Positions 9,209-19,670 of a stretch of DNA of 64,000 nt are shown one piece after another. The stretch covers positions 34,709 through 98,708 of the forward strand of contig NZ_ANBD01000001.1 of assembly GCF_000341005.1 (NCBI RefSeq), written 5' to 3'. Position numbers and translations under genes: made by a program. How positions within the stretch are numbered: the stretch's first letter is position 1; every line of letters begins with the position of its first letter. The notes under the pieces are model-generated. The model did not search any database. It had not been told where the DNA came from and saw only the letters and a program-made list of their open reading frames with translations. The stretch is from Nocardiopsis alkaliphila YIM 80379 (GTDB taxonomy: Bacteria > Actinomycetota > Actinomycetes > Streptosporangiales > Streptosporangiaceae).

Positions 9209-9315
9209 CGCACCTTCTTCCCACGGAGGTGCCTTCGAGGTCAACGCCGTGTTGGCATACGTTTCGTTCTGCGGCAAGCTGGGGGAGGTCAGGCACACGA
9301 GGCCCATGGGGGCTC

Positions 9316-9960
9316 ATGACGGACGGATCGGGTATGGCGGCGCCGCGAGGTTCGAGTTCGGGGACCAGCGCAAGTCTGCGTGCGGCGCAACGCATGCTCC
9401 AACTGCAGGGCAGTCTGGTGGAACTGCTGCGGAGCAAGCCCTTCAGTCAGGTCACCTACAAGGAGATCACCGAGGGCGTCGACATCGACCGCTCCACCGT
9501 CTACCGCTACTACAACCACAAGAACCAGGTGTTGCAGGCGGCCGTGGAGGTACGGCTGACGGCCTTCGCCTCCCAGGTGGACTTGACCTTCGGGCGGATG
9601 GAGTCGATCGATGGCTACATGGGACGCCTGGTGGACGCCTGGGTGGGGCTGTGGTTGGAGTCCGGTGGATTGTTGGCGGCGGCTTCGGGGCTGGGCGCGG
9701 AGCCGGGACCACAACGCGTCTGGTGGCGTGAGCGCATCGAACCCTGGGTCGAGGCGGTCCGTGAGGCGATCGAGGTGGCCCGGTTCGTGGAAGAGCTGCC
9801 CAAGGATGGGCGCCCCGCACGCCCCTTGGCGGAGATGACGGTGGGCATGTGCCTGTCCACCTTCAACAACGAGCTGACGGTGGAGCACACGGTCGAGCAC
9901 CGCACGATGGTCCGCGACCTGTTGTTGGACGCGATCTTGCGCACCATGGGGCGCAGGTAG
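9316..9960 (+). CDS. TetR-family transcriptional regulator
   Basis: A 214-residue TetR-type regulator with an N-terminal helix-turn-helix at about residues 35-75 (FSQVTYKEITEGVDIDRSTV then YRYYNHKNQVL). The C-terminal helical ligand domain is unremarkable. The ATG at 9316 has a G-rich site just upstream; the frame is open further upstream. It lies 107 bp after the GH1 gene and is convergent with a small minus-strand gene. No inverted repeat was seen that would identify its operator, and it is not next to the paa genes, so I do not call it PaaR. Confidence 0.85.
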   Translation: MTDGSGMAAPRGSSSGTSASLRAAQRMLQLQGSLVELLRSKPFSQVTYKEITEGVDIDRSTVYRYYNHKNQVLQAAVEVRLTAFASQVDLTFGRMESIDGYMGRLVDAWVGLWLESGGLLAAASGLGAEPGPQRVWWRERIEPWVEAVREAIEVARFVEELPKDGRPARPLAEMTVGMCLSTFNNELTVEHTVEHRTMVRDLLLDAILRTMGRR

Positions 9961-9981
9961 CGCCCAAGTCTCGGATCCCTC

Positions 9982-10209
9982 TCAGGCGCGCAGGCGGGCC
10001 ACGTTCCCAAAGGCGCCCACGACCGCGCCCAAGGCGAACATGGCGGCCTCGTCCTCGTCCAAGTGGACGATGCCGGCCGGGACGCGCACGCGGTAGGGCT
10101 TATCCTCGGTCGGAACGATCTCCAGACCGTCGATGATCCCCTGACCCTCCAACATCAAAAGGGCCTCTCCGACCCTTCCGGTGCGGTCTCCCCGCGCCCA
10201 TATCGACAT
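9982..10209 (-). CDS. small conserved-looking hypothetical protein
   Basis: A 75-residue acidic protein (MSIWARGDRTGRVGEALLML; IVHLDEDEAAMFALGAVVGA) with a GGTGA site before the ATG and strong GC3 bias. It looks like an authentic short gene of compact alpha/beta character, but I recognise no family. It ends 21 bp from the convergent TetR gene. Confidence 0.55.
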   Translation of the reverse strand: MSIWARGDRTGRVGEALLMLEGQGIIDGLEIVPTEDKPYRVRVPAGIVHLDEDEAAMFALGAVVGAFGNVARLRA

Positions 10210-10808
10210 GTGTTCACCCTAACTACGGCATGGAGCCGAAAGGCGGACCGACCCCGAACGGGCAGGGCCACGGCTCGGGAGTGGGTGGGGTTCGGCGGCG
10301 AGGCGAACCCGAGCCGCGCTTCCCGTTTCGGTCGGCCCCACGTGGTCTCGGCGAGGTGAGCGACTACACCCTCCAGTGATATCACCGGCGGTGCAGTTGC
10401 ACGTGCACGCTCGCCCCTGGATGGCCGGAATCGGCCACCGGGACGATCCGTTCGGTTCAGCCTCACTCGTGGTGGGAACGTAGCGCCCGCGGAGCGAGCC
10501 GTGACATCGGATGTGCGCGCGTGGACCACCCCAGGAAATACGAGACCCTCCTCGCTCCGTCCCACGGAACCGGCCATATCGGCCATTCGCGCTCCCACCA
10601 ACGGTGGGGCCGACCGTTCGCGCACATGCTCTGGTCGGGTTCTGGCCGACCGGGTCATCCACTTCGCGAGCTCGCGCTGTCGTTCGGGTGAACACCGGGA
10701 CGAAGTGCACAGACGGCCCGCCTGGAGTTGGAGTCGGTGTCGGCCTCGGGATAGGGGAACCGGCGGATGCGCTGTGGCGCACACCCGCCGGCAAGACTCG
10801 GTGGTCGT
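10210..10808. other. intergenic region rich in inverted repeats, no convincing gene
   Basis: About 600 bp without a believable reading frame. It holds a nested hairpin (CGGCTCGG at 10271-10278 opposite CCGAGCCG at 10308-10315, enclosing GGGTTCG/CGAACCC), a TGCACGTGCA palindrome near 10395, and an exact 12-bp inverted pair, GGTCGGCCCCAC (10330-10341) and GTGGGGCCGACC (10604-10615). The function of these elements is unknown. Confidence 0.5.
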
Positions 10809-10901
10809 CTACCGGGTCTTGATGAAGGTCGCGAGAAGACCGCTGATGATCATCATCGACATGCTGATGACCATGAGCACGAACGCGATGGTTCCGACCA
10901 T
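10809..10901 (-). CDS. 30-residue single-pass membrane peptide
   Basis: ATG at 10901 with GAAGGA at the right distance, followed by a 30-codon frame: MVGTIAFVLMVISMSMMIIS and then GLLATFIKTR. It is almost entirely one hydrophobic helix with a short basic C-terminus, the layout of small membrane subunits or regulators. No transporter or oxidase neighbour reveals a partner. The good start signal and clean stop support it; the size keeps confidence moderate. Confidence 0.4.
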   Translation of the reverse strand: MVGTIAFVLMVISMSMMIISGLLATFIKTR

Positions 10902-11066
10902 GATGTTTCCTTCACTTGTCGTCCCCCGAACGCCGCGGACCTTTCCCCGACGCCCGGTACACCGGGACACCCGTGGGATGCGGGCGCGGCATGTACCTCT
11001 TCGGTGGTTCACCCTATCTCGCCCCGACCGAGAGGCCGCCTCGGGTGCGGCTCTGACCAGCGTGGT

Positions 11067-11840
11067 TCAGCTCTCGTCCCAGACACGGCGGTAGGTGTCG
11101 CAGAGCCAGCGCTCGACCCAGTCGCTGTCGGCGAGCGCGGGCAGGTGGGAGGTGCGGCCCAGGTCGGCCAGGCGTTCCTCCAGCTCTCGGGCGCGGTCCA
11201 AGGCCTGGGCTCGGGTGTGCTCGCCGCGACGTAGAGCGAGCAGCCAGGAACGGTCGGGTTCGGGCATGGGCAGGGTGATGGCCCCGGTCTCCAGGAGTTC
11301 GACACCTTGTAGGCCCAGCCGGACCATGTGGTAGGCGTACTTGGTGTCGAAGCCATGCCGTTCGACCAGTTCGGGGCGGTTGGTGTGCTTTTTGCCCCTT
11401 GGGCCCTCCATGCGTTCGCGTTGAGCGCGCAGGTAGCCCAGGAACCGGTCCCCGGCTCTGCGGGATGGGAAACGGTGGGCGTTGGCGCGCAGCTCTTGGC
11501 CCACGGGGGTGATGGTGACGATCTCGTGTTCGGGAACGAAAAGGGGCAGTAGGACCGTGGGATTGCCCTCCAGGGCCAGACGGGCCCACTTGCGCAAGGA
11601 GTAGACGGTCAGGTCCAGGTCTTCGTGGCCCGAGCGGGTGTGTTCGGGACTGTCGCGGTGGATGTACTGCTCGAAGGCGCGCAGACCGATGACGTATTCG
11701 GGCGGCTCGACGCAGAGGCCCATCTCGTCGCGATCGGCGGTCCCCTCCAGGCCCAGACCATGGACGCCCGAACCGACCTGGCAGCGCAACACGGTGCCTT
11801 GTTCGGCGATGCGGGCGAACTCCTCATCGGAGTGTTTCAC
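11067..11840 (-). CDS. RlaP-type nucleotidyltransferase (DNA polymerase beta superfamily)
   Basis: A 257-residue putative nucleotidyltransferase of the PF10127 group. Residues from about 12 read EQGTVLRCQVGSGVHGLGLE, the GS(x)nG core of the polymerase beta fold, followed by DRDEMG carrying the acidic metal-binding residues, and DLDLTVYSLRKWARLALEGN with the third acidic position. Helical C-terminal features match relatives annotated in phages and bacteria. The GTG start at 11840 is fixed by CAGGAGG five bases upstream. It is divergent from the methyltransferase gene. The substrate is unknown; RNA or small-molecule nucleotidylation are both possible. Confidence 0.75.
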   Translation of the reverse strand: MKHSDEEFARIAEQGTVLRCQVGSGVHGLGLEGTADRDEMGLCVEPPEYVIGLRAFEQYIHRDSPEHTRSGHEDLDLTVYSLRKWARLALEGNPTVLLPLFVPEHEIVTITPVGQELRANAHRFPSRRAGDRFLGYLRAQRERMEGPRGKKHTNRPELVERHGFDTKYAYHMVRLGLQGVELLETGAITLPMPEPDRSWLLALRRGEHTRAQALDRARELEERLADLGRTSHLPALADSDWVERWLCDTYRRVWDES

Positions 11841-12030
11841 CAGGGCCTCCTGACCGGCGCGTAGGGGTGCGAGTCGCAACCTATCGGGTGGGCGGTACGC
11901 GCCACGAGTGGTTTTCGGTCCTACGAGAGGAGGTTTCCGCCTTGTCCTAGGGGTTTTGACGTCCGTTCGGTGGTGGGAGGATCCGTTCACCGCCCGGTGT
12001 CCGCCGGGCACGGCAGTGGAAGGCAGGTCC

Positions 12031-12858
12031 GTGTTCCCCGAGATTCCCGACCCCGAGATCGACACCTCCGTTCCGCACAACGCGCGCATCTGGAACTACT
12101 GGCAGGGCGGTGGGGACAACTACCCCGTTGACCGGGAGATGGGCGAGCGGATCCGCTCGTTCTTCCCCGAGATCGTCGACAACGCGATCGCCGACCGCGC
12201 CTTCCTGGTGCGCACCGTCACCCACCTGGCCCGGGAGGAGGGGGTCCGGCAGTTCCTGGACATCGGGACAGGGCTGCCCACTCACGACAACACCCACGAG
12301 GTCGCCCAGTCGGTGGCTCCCGAGGCGCGTGTGGTGTACGTGGACAACGACCCCTCGGTGCTCGCGCACGCCCGAGCGCTGTTGGCCGGCTCCGACCAGG
12401 GGGCCACGGACTACCTCGACGCCGACCTGCGCGAGCCCGAGGCGATCCTGGAGGCGGCCGCCGGAACACTGGACCTGTCACGCCCGGTGGCACTGATGTT
12501 GTTGGGCGTGATCAACTTCGTCGCCGACGACGTCGAGGTCCGCGCGATCCTGGACCGTCTGATGGCGGCCTTGGCGCCCGGCAGTTTCCTGGTCGTCTCC
12601 CATCCCACCGACGACCTCGACCCCGTACGCGCCCACCAGGTGGCCGCGGCGTGGAACGAACGGGGCACCCCCAAGCTGACCGTCCGGTCGGCGGCGGCTA
12701 TCGAGGCGCTCTTCGACGGCCTGGAACTGTTGGAGCCGGGCGTGGTGTCCTGCTCGCTGTGGCGGCCACGGGCCGTTGAGGCCGACGAGGTCCGCCCGGT
12801 CTCCGAGTACGGCGGTGTGGCCCGCAAGCCCGCAACGGATCAGAAGAAGGATGCCTAG
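12031..12858 (+). CDS. SAM-dependent methyltransferase, DUF574 family
   Basis: A 275-residue protein of the actinobacterial S-adenosylmethionine methyltransferase family PF04672. Diagnostic features are PHNARIWNYWQGGGDNYPVD at the N-terminus, the cofactor loop LDIGTGLPTHDNTHEVAQ, the acidic VVYVDNDPSVLAHA strand end and the PVALMLLGVINFVAD strand. The GTG at 12031 has GGAAGG/AGG upstream; an in-frame GTG at 12016 is possible. These proteins occur in many copies in Streptomyces-like genomes without a defined substrate. It is monocistronic and convergent with paaK. Confidence 0.85.
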   Translation: MFPEIPDPEIDTSVPHNARIWNYWQGGGDNYPVDREMGERIRSFFPEIVDNAIADRAFLVRTVTHLAREEGVRQFLDIGTGLPTHDNTHEVAQSVAPEARVVYVDNDPSVLAHARALLAGSDQGATDYLDADLREPEAILEAAAGTLDLSRPVALMLLGVINFVADDVEVRAILDRLMAALAPGSFLVVSHPTDDLDPVRAHQVAAAWNERGTPKLTVRSAAAIEALFDGLELLEPGVVSCSLWRPRAVEADEVRPVSEYGGVARKPATDQKKDA

Positions 12859-12892
12859 CCTTTGGCGGGTTCGCTGCTCCGAAGAATGATCA

Positions 12893-12930
12893 AGGCCCCG
12901 CGCGAACCGGTCAGGGGTCGTGCGGGGCCT
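12893..12930. terminator. bidirectional hairpin terminator
   Basis: AGGCCCCGC / GCGGGGCCT with extra pairing towards the loop, between the convergent methyltransferase and paaK genes. Confidence 0.75.
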
Positions 12931-12943
12931 ACGTGGTGCTGGG

Positions 12944-14302
12944 TCAGACCTTGGGGCGCTGGTCGATGACGCGACGGAACTTGCCCACCGAACGTTCGAT
13001 CTGCTCGGGGTCGACCACGTCCACGGTGACGCTGACGCCGACCCTGTCCTTGACGGTCGCGCTGATCTCCCGACACAGGCTCAGGCGGCGGTCGGCGGTG
13101 CAGTCGGGGGCGGCCTCCACCCGCACGGCCATGCGGTCCAAACGGCCCTCCTTGGTGAGCACCAGTTGGAAGTGGGGCGCCAGGCCGTCCAGTCCGAGCA
13201 CGATCTCCTCGATCTGGGTGGGAAAGACGTTGACCCCGCGCAGGATGATCATGTCGTCGCTGCGGCCGGTGACCTTGTCCATGCGGCGCATGGGGCGGGC
13301 GGTGCCCGCGCGCAGGGTGGTCAGGTCTCGGGTGCGGTAGCGGATGATCGGCATGGCCTGCTTGGTCAGGGAGGTGAAGACCAGCTCGCCGTTCTCACCG
13401 TCGGGCAGGACCTGGTGGGTGAGGGGGTCCAAGACCTCGGGGTAGAAGTGGTCCTCCCAGATGTGCAGGCCGTCCTTGGTCTCCACGCATTCGTTGGCCA
13501 CACCCGGGCCCATGACCTCGGACAGGCCGTAGATGTCGACGGCGTTGATGTCGAAGCGTTCCTCGATTTGGCGGCGCATCTTCTCGGTCCAGGGCTCGGC
13601 GCCGAAGATGCCGACCTTCAGGGAGGTCGAACGCGGGTCGATTCCCTGATTCTCGAACTCGTCCATCAGCGTCAACATGTAGCTGGGGGTGATCATGATG
13701 ATCTCGGGACGGAAGTCCTGGATGAGCTGGACCTGCTTGGCGGTCTGGCCACCGGAGGCGGGAATGACCGTGCAGCCCAGCCTCTCGGCACCGTAGTGGG
13801 CACCCAGACCACCGGTGAACAGGCCATATCCGTAGGAGACGTGGACCTTGTGCCCGGGGCGACCACCGGAGGCGCGGATGGAGCGGGCCACCACCTCGGC
13901 CCAGGTGTCGATGTCCTCGCGGGTGTAGCCGACCACGGTGGGTTTGCCGGTGGTACCGCTGGAGGCGTGGATGCGACTGATCCGTTCCCGGGGAACGGCG
14001 AACATGCCGAAGGGGTAGTTGTCGCGCAGGTCGGCCTTGGTGGTGTGCGGGAAGAGGGCGAGGTCCTCGAGGCTCCTCAAATCCCGGGGGTGGACACCGG
14101 CCTCATCGAACTTGCGCTTGTACAGGGGCACGTTGGTGTAGGCGTGCTCCAGGGTCCACCGCAGCCGATCGAGTTGCAGGGCGCGCAGTTCGTCGACGCT
14201 CATGCGCTCGGCCGGATCCAGGGTCTGGGGGGCGGGGGCCTGCCCGAAGCGCTGGTGGGAAGCGGTACCGGCCGACCGCGTGGTGGTGTCCTGGCTTGCC
14301 AT
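12944..14302 (-). CDS. paaK: phenylacetate-CoA ligase
   Basis: A 452-residue AMP-forming ligase that activates phenylacetate to phenylacetyl-CoA, the entry step of the pathway. The phosphate-binding motif is HASSGTTGKPTVVGYT, the adenylation motif IYGLSEVMGPG, and the C-terminal hinge RSDDMIILRGVNVFPTQIEE is typical of PaaK. The length fits the family. The ATG at 14302 has a GGAGAGG site. It is transcribed divergently from the thiolase operon; one palindrome between them probably controls both. Signature agreement and context make this call firm. Confidence 0.95.
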   Translation of the reverse strand: MASQDTTTRSAGTASHQRFGQAPAPQTLDPAERMSVDELRALQLDRLRWTLEHAYTNVPLYKRKFDEAGVHPRDLRSLEDLALFPHTTKADLRDNYPFGMFAVPRERISRIHASSGTTGKPTVVGYTREDIDTWAEVVARSIRASGGRPGHKVHVSYGYGLFTGGLGAHYGAERLGCTVIPASGGQTAKQVQLIQDFRPEIIMITPSYMLTLMDEFENQGIDPRSTSLKVGIFGAEPWTEKMRRQIEERFDINAVDIYGLSEVMGPGVANECVETKDGLHIWEDHFYPEVLDPLTHQVLPDGENGELVFTSLTKQAMPIIRYRTRDLTTLRAGTARPMRRMDKVTGRSDDMIILRGVNVFPTQIEEIVLGLDGLAPHFQLVLTKEGRLDRMAVRVEAAPDCTADRRLSLCREISATVKDRVGVSVTVDVVDPEQIERSVGKFRRVIDQRPKV

Positions 14303-14421
14303 GGGCCTCTCCGGGTGTGCTGCGCGGCGGTCCACCAGGTCGGATGCCTGGGTGGATGGCGGTCCCACCGCGCGGTGACGGGTTCGGGTCGGCCTCGGTG
14401 GAGAGAGGAGCCGACTTGCTT

Positions 14422-14443
14422 ACTGACCGAACGTTCGGTTACT
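14422..14443. promoter_or_regulatory. PaaR-type operator, copy 1
   Basis: Perfect palindrome ACCGAACGTTCGGT (14426-14439) within an extended near-palindrome, between divergent paaK and thiolase genes. The same sequence lies before paaA. It resembles the TetR-type PaaR motif I recall from Corynebacterium (ACC-G-N2-CG-N2-CGGT core). Derepression by phenylacetyl-CoA is the expected logic. Confidence 0.75.
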
Positions 14444-14547
14444 AATGCATTAATTCAGTCTCCGACCTGCCGTGTCAAGGAGATGATGTCGATGAGTTCA
14501 CACCAGGCGGTGGCTCGCGCCACCGTGTTCGATATGGGAGGCCGTTC

Positions 14548-15779
<1,232 letters not shown>

Positions 15780-15783
<4 letters not shown>

Positions 15784-16544
15784 GCGACGACGAGGGCACC
15801 GTGAACGAGGAATTCCAGACCCTGCGGGTGGAACGGCGCGAGGACCGGACGGTGGTCGAGCTGTACCGCCCCGAGGCCCGCAACGCCATCAACGGGCGGA
15901 TGATCGCCGAACTGCACCGGGTGTGCGCCGAGCTGGAGGACGACCCCAGGCCCTTGTTGTTGACCGGGCACGGAACGGTTTTCGCGGGTGGCGCCGACAT
16001 CTTCGAATTGCGCGAACGGGGCCGTGAGGAGGCACTGGCCGGGATCAACAGTCGCCTGTTCGAACGACTGCACCGCCTACCGGCGCCCACCGTGGCCGCG
16101 GTCGACGGCTGGGCGTTGGGCGGGGGAGCCGAACTGTCCTACGCCTGCGACATCCGCATCGCCACCCCCACCGCGGTCTTCGCTCAACCCGAACCGGGCC
16201 TGGGCATCATCGCCGGAGCCGGGGCGTGCTGGCGGCTCAAGGAACTGGTGGGCGCCTCGGTGGCCAAACAGGTGCTGCTGGGCGGTTTCCGCCTGGACGC
16301 CGAAACCGCGCTGCGCCACGGACTCGTCGCCCGGATCGTGTCGTCGGAGGAGCTGCGCCAGAGCGCCCACGCCCTGCTCGACCGCATGGCGGCCTCCTCG
16401 CCGATGGCCCTGCGCATGACCAAGATGGTCCTGGACGCGGACGGGGTGCACCCGTTGGCCGACGATCTGACCCAGGCGGTGCTGTTCGAAAGCGCCGACA
16501 AGCACGAACGCATGACCCGTTTCCTGGAGAGGAAGAAGCGTTGA
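15780..16544 (+). CDS. enoyl-CoA hydratase/isomerase family protein
   Basis: A 254-residue crotonase-fold protein. VFAGGADIFELRERG supplies the first oxyanion-hole peptide and GWALGGGAELSYACDIRIA the second; the EPGLGIIAGAGACWRL segment follows. The GTG at 15780 overlaps the thiolase stop and has GGAG nearby, giving translational coupling. It is one of two crotonase-family genes in the operon, so they probably divide the PaaF (2,3-dehydroadipyl-CoA hydratase) and PaaG (ring-epoxide isomerase) roles; sequence alone does not say which is which. Confidence 0.85.
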
Positions 16545-17428
16545 CCTTGGAGATCACCCCGCAGGGCGTGCCCGAAACCGTGGCCGTCATCGGTGGCGGC
16601 ACCATGGGCGCCGGCATCGTCCAGCAGTTCCTCATGGCCGGCGCGCGCGTGGTGCTGGTGGAGGCCACCGCCGAGGCCGCCGAGGCGGGTCGGGGTCGGG
16701 TCGCGGCCGGTCTGGACAAGGCGCGTGAGCGCGGCAAGATCGACGCCGAACCCAAGACCTACCTGGCCCGCTTGGACACGGTCACCGACGTCGCCGACAT
16801 TCCCATCGAGGCGGGGGCCGTCATCGAGGCCGTGCCCGAGAAGCCCGAACTGAAGATCGCGGTGCTCACCGCGGCCGAGGCCGCGGTGGGAAAGGAAGCG
16901 GTGTTGGCCTCCAACACCAGCTCGCTCTCGGTCACCGAACTGGCCGCCACGCTCAAGCACCCGAGCCGCTTTGTGGGCACGCACTTCTTCAATCCGGTTC
17001 CGGCCTCCAAGTTGGTGGAGATCGTCACCGCCCCCGAGACCGACCCCGGGGTACTGGAGTCGGTGCGCGGTTGGGCGGCGGCCCTGGGCAAGACCGAGAT
17101 CGTGGTGCGCGACGCCCCCGGGTTCGCCACCAGCCGCCTGGGCGTCATGTTGGGGTTGGAGGCCATCCGCATGGTCGAGGAGGGCGTGGCCTCGCCCGCC
17201 GACATCGACACCGCCATGGAACTGGGTTACCGCCACCCCATGGGGCCGCTCAGGCTCACCGACCTCGTCGGGTTGGATGTGCGATTGGCCATCGCCGAGC
17301 ACCTGGCCTCCGAATTGGGAGACCGGTTCTCGCCGCCGGAGCTGTTGCGCCGTATGGTCGCCCAGGGCAGGCTCGGCCGTAAGAGTGGCGAGGGTTTCCA
17401 CACCTGGGATGAAGGAGGCAAGGCGTGA
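16541..17428 (+). CDS. paaH: 3-hydroxyacyl-CoA dehydrogenase, probable 3-hydroxyadipyl-CoA dehydrogenase
   Basis: A 295-residue NAD-dependent dehydrogenase. The Rossmann motif is VAVIGGGTMGAGIVQQF, the SNTSSLSVTEL and GTHFFNPVP segments carry catalytic residues, and the C-terminal helical domain (RHPMGPLRLTDLVGLDV) is complete. It should oxidise 3-hydroxyadipyl-CoA to the 3-oxo form used by the thiolase. No ATG or GTG fits the conserved N-terminus. A TTG at 16541, overlapping the preceding TGA (TTGA) with GGAAG upstream, is the best start and an unusual one. Family certain, substrate inferred from the operon. Confidence 0.9.
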   Translation: MTLEITPQGVPETVAVIGGGTMGAGIVQQFLMAGARVVLVEATAEAAEAGRGRVAAGLDKARERGKIDAEPKTYLARLDTVTDVADIPIEAGAVIEAVPEKPELKIAVLTAAEAAVGKEAVLASNTSSLSVTELAATLKHPSRFVGTHFFNPVPASKLVEIVTAPETDPGVLESVRGWAAALGKTEIVVRDAPGFATSRLGVMLGLEAIRMVEEGVASPADIDTAMELGYRHPMGPLRLTDLVGLDVRLAIAEHLASELGDRFSPPELLRRMVAQGRLGRKSGEGFHTWDEGGKA

Positions 17429-18216
17429 GTGAGGACAAGGCCGCACAGTTCGAGGAGGCCGACGGGCTGGCCACCATCCGACTGAACCATCCGGCGCTGA
17501 CCGTGCGGGTCAAGGAGGAGTTGCTGGAGGCGGTGAACCGGGCGGCCGAGTCCACCACCGCGCGTGCCGTGCTCTTCCTGGGATCGGACAAGGCGTTCTG
17601 TGTGGGCCAGGATCTGGCCGAGCACGCCAAAAGCCTGGAGGAGACCTCTGGAGCCGGGGCGTTGGACACCGTACGCGAGCACTACAACCCTATCGTTCAG
17701 GGCCTGGAGCGGATCCAGGTGCCGGTCGTGGTGGGTATCGGCGGGGCTTGTGTGGGCGCCGGCCTGGGGTTCGCCCTGGCCGCAGACGTGCGGGTGGCCG
17801 CGCGTCGCGCCAAGTTCGGTACCGCCTTCACCGGGATCGGTCTGGCCTCGGACTCGGGGTTGGCGATGCGACTGGTGAACTCGCTGGGACAGGCCCGAGC
17901 GATGGAGCTGATGCTGCTGGGCACCATGCTGGGCGCGGAACGGGCGCTGGAGTTGGGACTGATCACCGAAGTGGTGGACGATCGGGACTGGCGGACGCGT
18001 GCCCGGGAGATCGCCCTGCGGTTGGCCTCGGGGCCCACCGCCGCCTACGTGGCGGCCAAGCGTGAGGTGCGTGCGGCGGCCGAGGGCGGCCGCGAGATGG
18101 CCGAACTGCTGGAGGAGGAGGCGGACCTGCAGAACCAGCTGGGGGCGACCGCCGATCACGTGGGCGCGGTCAAGGCCTTCCTCGAGAAGAGGAAACCCAC
18201 CTTCACCGGTAGGTGA
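17425..18216 (+). CDS. enoyl-CoA hydratase/isomerase family protein, probable PaaG-type
   Basis: A 263-residue crotonase-fold protein: AFCVGQDLAEHAKSLE contributes the first oxyanion loop and GIGGACVGAGLGFALAADVR the second. The sequence GTAFTGIGLASDSGLAMRLV lacks the glutamate pair of classical hydratases at the usual positions and resembles PaaG isomerases, which convert ring-1,2-epoxyphenylacetyl-CoA to oxepin-CoA. The GTG start overlaps the paaH stop (GTGA). It closes the operon that begins at the thiolase; 138 bp follow before paaA. The PaaG call is inference. Confidence 0.82.
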   Translation: MSEDKAAQFEEADGLATIRLNHPALTVRVKEELLEAVNRAAESTTARAVLFLGSDKAFCVGQDLAEHAKSLEETSGAGALDTVREHYNPIVQGLERIQVPVVVGIGGACVGAGLGFALAADVRVAARRAKFGTAFTGIGLASDSGLAMRLVNSLGQARAMELMLLGTMLGAERALELGLITEVVDDRDWRTRAREIALRLASGPTAAYVAAKREVRAAAEGGREMAELLEEEADLQNQLGATADHVGAVKAFLEKRKPTFTGR

Positions 18217-18318
18217 CCTCGTACGGGGTGCGCGTCGGATGTGCGGCGCGTGCCCCGAAACGAAGGTCCGGCACGAACGAGGGCTTGCGCTGAGCAGGTG
18301 ATTCCGGCGATACTAATT

Positions 18319-18340
18319 ACTGACCGAACGTTCGGTTATG
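18319..18340. promoter_or_regulatory. PaaR-type operator, copy 2
   Basis: Palindrome ACCGAACGTTCGGT (18323-18336) flanked as in copy 1 (ACTG before, TTA after). It lies 18 bp before the paaA start, so it probably overlaps the paaABCDEI promoter or transcription start. Confidence 0.78.
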
Positions 18341-18354
18341 AATGGGGATGGAAC

Positions 18355-19326
18355 ATGTCGACCACGGCCCAGGAGGCGCCCTCCGGCGCCGACGAGGCTC
18401 TTCAGGCGGACTTCGACGCCAAGATCGCGGCCAAGCAGCGCATCGAACCGCGTGACTGGATGCCCGAGGCCTACCGCAGGACCCTCATCCGGCAGGTCTC
18501 CCAGCACGCGCACTCGGAGATCATCGGAATGCAACCGGAGGGTGACTGGATCGCGAGCGCGCCCAGCCTGCGTCGCAAGGCCATCCTGTTGGCCAAGGTC
18601 CAGGACGAGGCGGGACACGGCCTGTACCTGTACGCGGCCGCCGAGACCCTCGGGGTGGACCGGGCCGACCTGACCGAGCGTCTGATCGAAGGGCGTCAGA
18701 AGTACTCTTCGATCTTCAACTACCCCTCGCTGAGCTACGCCGACGTCGGCGTGATCGGCTGGTTGGTCGACGGCGCCGCGATCTGCAACCAGGTTCCGCT
18801 GTGCCGCACCTCCTTCGGCCCCTACGCCCGCGCCATGGTGCGCATCTGCAAGGAGGAGTCCTTCCACCAGCGGCAGGGCTACGAACTCCTCATGCGCATG
18901 ATGGAGGGCACCGAGGAACAGCGCGCGATGGTGCAGGACGCCGTCGATCGCTGGTGGTGGCCGTCCCTGATGATGCTCGGCCCGCCCGACGCCGATTCGC
19001 CCAACACCAGGCAGTCCCTGGAGTGGGGCATCAAGATCGACACCAACGACGACCTTCGTCAGAAGTTCATCGACATGACCGTCCCCCAGGCCGAGAAGTT
19101 GGGTGTCACCCTGCCCGACCCCGAACTGGTCTGGAACCAAGAACGCGGCCACTACGACTTCGGTGAACCGGACTGGGACGAATTCAAGCAGGTCATCTCG
19201 GGCAACGGCCCCAAGAACGCCGAACGTGTGGCCCGGCGCCGCGCCGCCCATGAGAACGGTGCCTGGGTCCGTCAGGCCGCCATCGCCTACGCGAACAAGC
19301 ACAGCGCCCGGGAGGTCGCGGTATGA
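18355..19326 (+). CDS. paaA: 1,2-phenylacetyl-CoA epoxidase, catalytic subunit PaaA
   Basis: A 323-residue di-iron subunit of the multicomponent oxygenase that epoxidises the aromatic ring of phenylacetyl-CoA. Ligand-bearing helices are visible as [20 protein letters not shown] and [36 protein letters not shown] is also characteristic. The length is typical. The ATG at 18355 has a GGGGATGG site and sits just behind the PaaR-type operator. paaB starts inside its stop codon (ATGA). It acts as a soluble PaaABCE complex with electrons from PaaE. Confidence 0.97.
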   Translation: MSTTAQEAPSGADEALQADFDAKIAAKQRIEPRDWMPEAYRRTLIRQVSQHAHSEIIGMQPEGDWIASAPSLRRKAILLAKVQDEAGHGLYLYAAAETLGVDRADLTERLIEGRQKYSSIFNYPSLSYADVGVIGWLVDGAAICNQVPLCRTSFGPYARAMVRICKEESFHQRQGYELLMRMMEGTEEQRAMVQDAVDRWWWPSLMMLGPPDADSPNTRQSLEWGIKIDTNDDLRQKFIDMTVPQAEKLGVTLPDPELVWNQERGHYDFGEPDWDEFKQVISGNGPKNAERVARRRAAHENGAWVRQAAIAYANKHSAREVAV

Positions 19327-19634
19327 GCAACACCAATGGAACCGGTCCCGCCCGCCCCGAGTGGCCCTTGTACGAGGTCTTCGTGCGTGGCAAGCGCGGT
19401 CTGAACCACGTGCACGTGGGCTCGCTGCACGCCCCCGACGCCCAGATGGCCCTGCACAACGCCCGCAACCTCTACACCCGCCGCAACGAGGGCGTGAGCA
19501 TCTGGGTCGTGCTCGCCGAGAACGTCACCGCTTCCAGCCCGGACGAGAAGGACCCCTACTTCGAGCCCAGCGGTGACAAGGTCTACCGCCACCCGACCTT
19601 CTATCCGATTCCCGAGGATGTCCCACACATCTAG
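19323..19634 (+). CDS. paaB: phenylacetyl-CoA epoxidase subunit PaaB
   Basis: A 103-residue subunit of the epoxidase complex with the conserved [20 protein letters not shown] start and [19 protein letters not shown] core. PaaB bridges or stabilises the PaaAC heterodimers and has no cofactor. The ATG overlaps the paaA stop (ATGA), so production is coupled. Confidence 0.95.
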   Translation: MSNTNGTGPARPEWPLYEVFVRGKRGLNHVHVGSLHAPDAQMALHNARNLYTRRNEGVSIWVVLAENVTASSPDEKDPYFEPSGDKVYRHPTFYPIPEDVPHI

Positions 19635-19670
19635 GGCGGACGGGGACGAACGAGGCTTCAAAGGAACGAC

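Noticed and set aside
9316..9960. TetR gene as the missing PaaR
   Set aside because: 3 kb from the paa genes, separated by unrelated genes, and no palindrome of the paa type near it.
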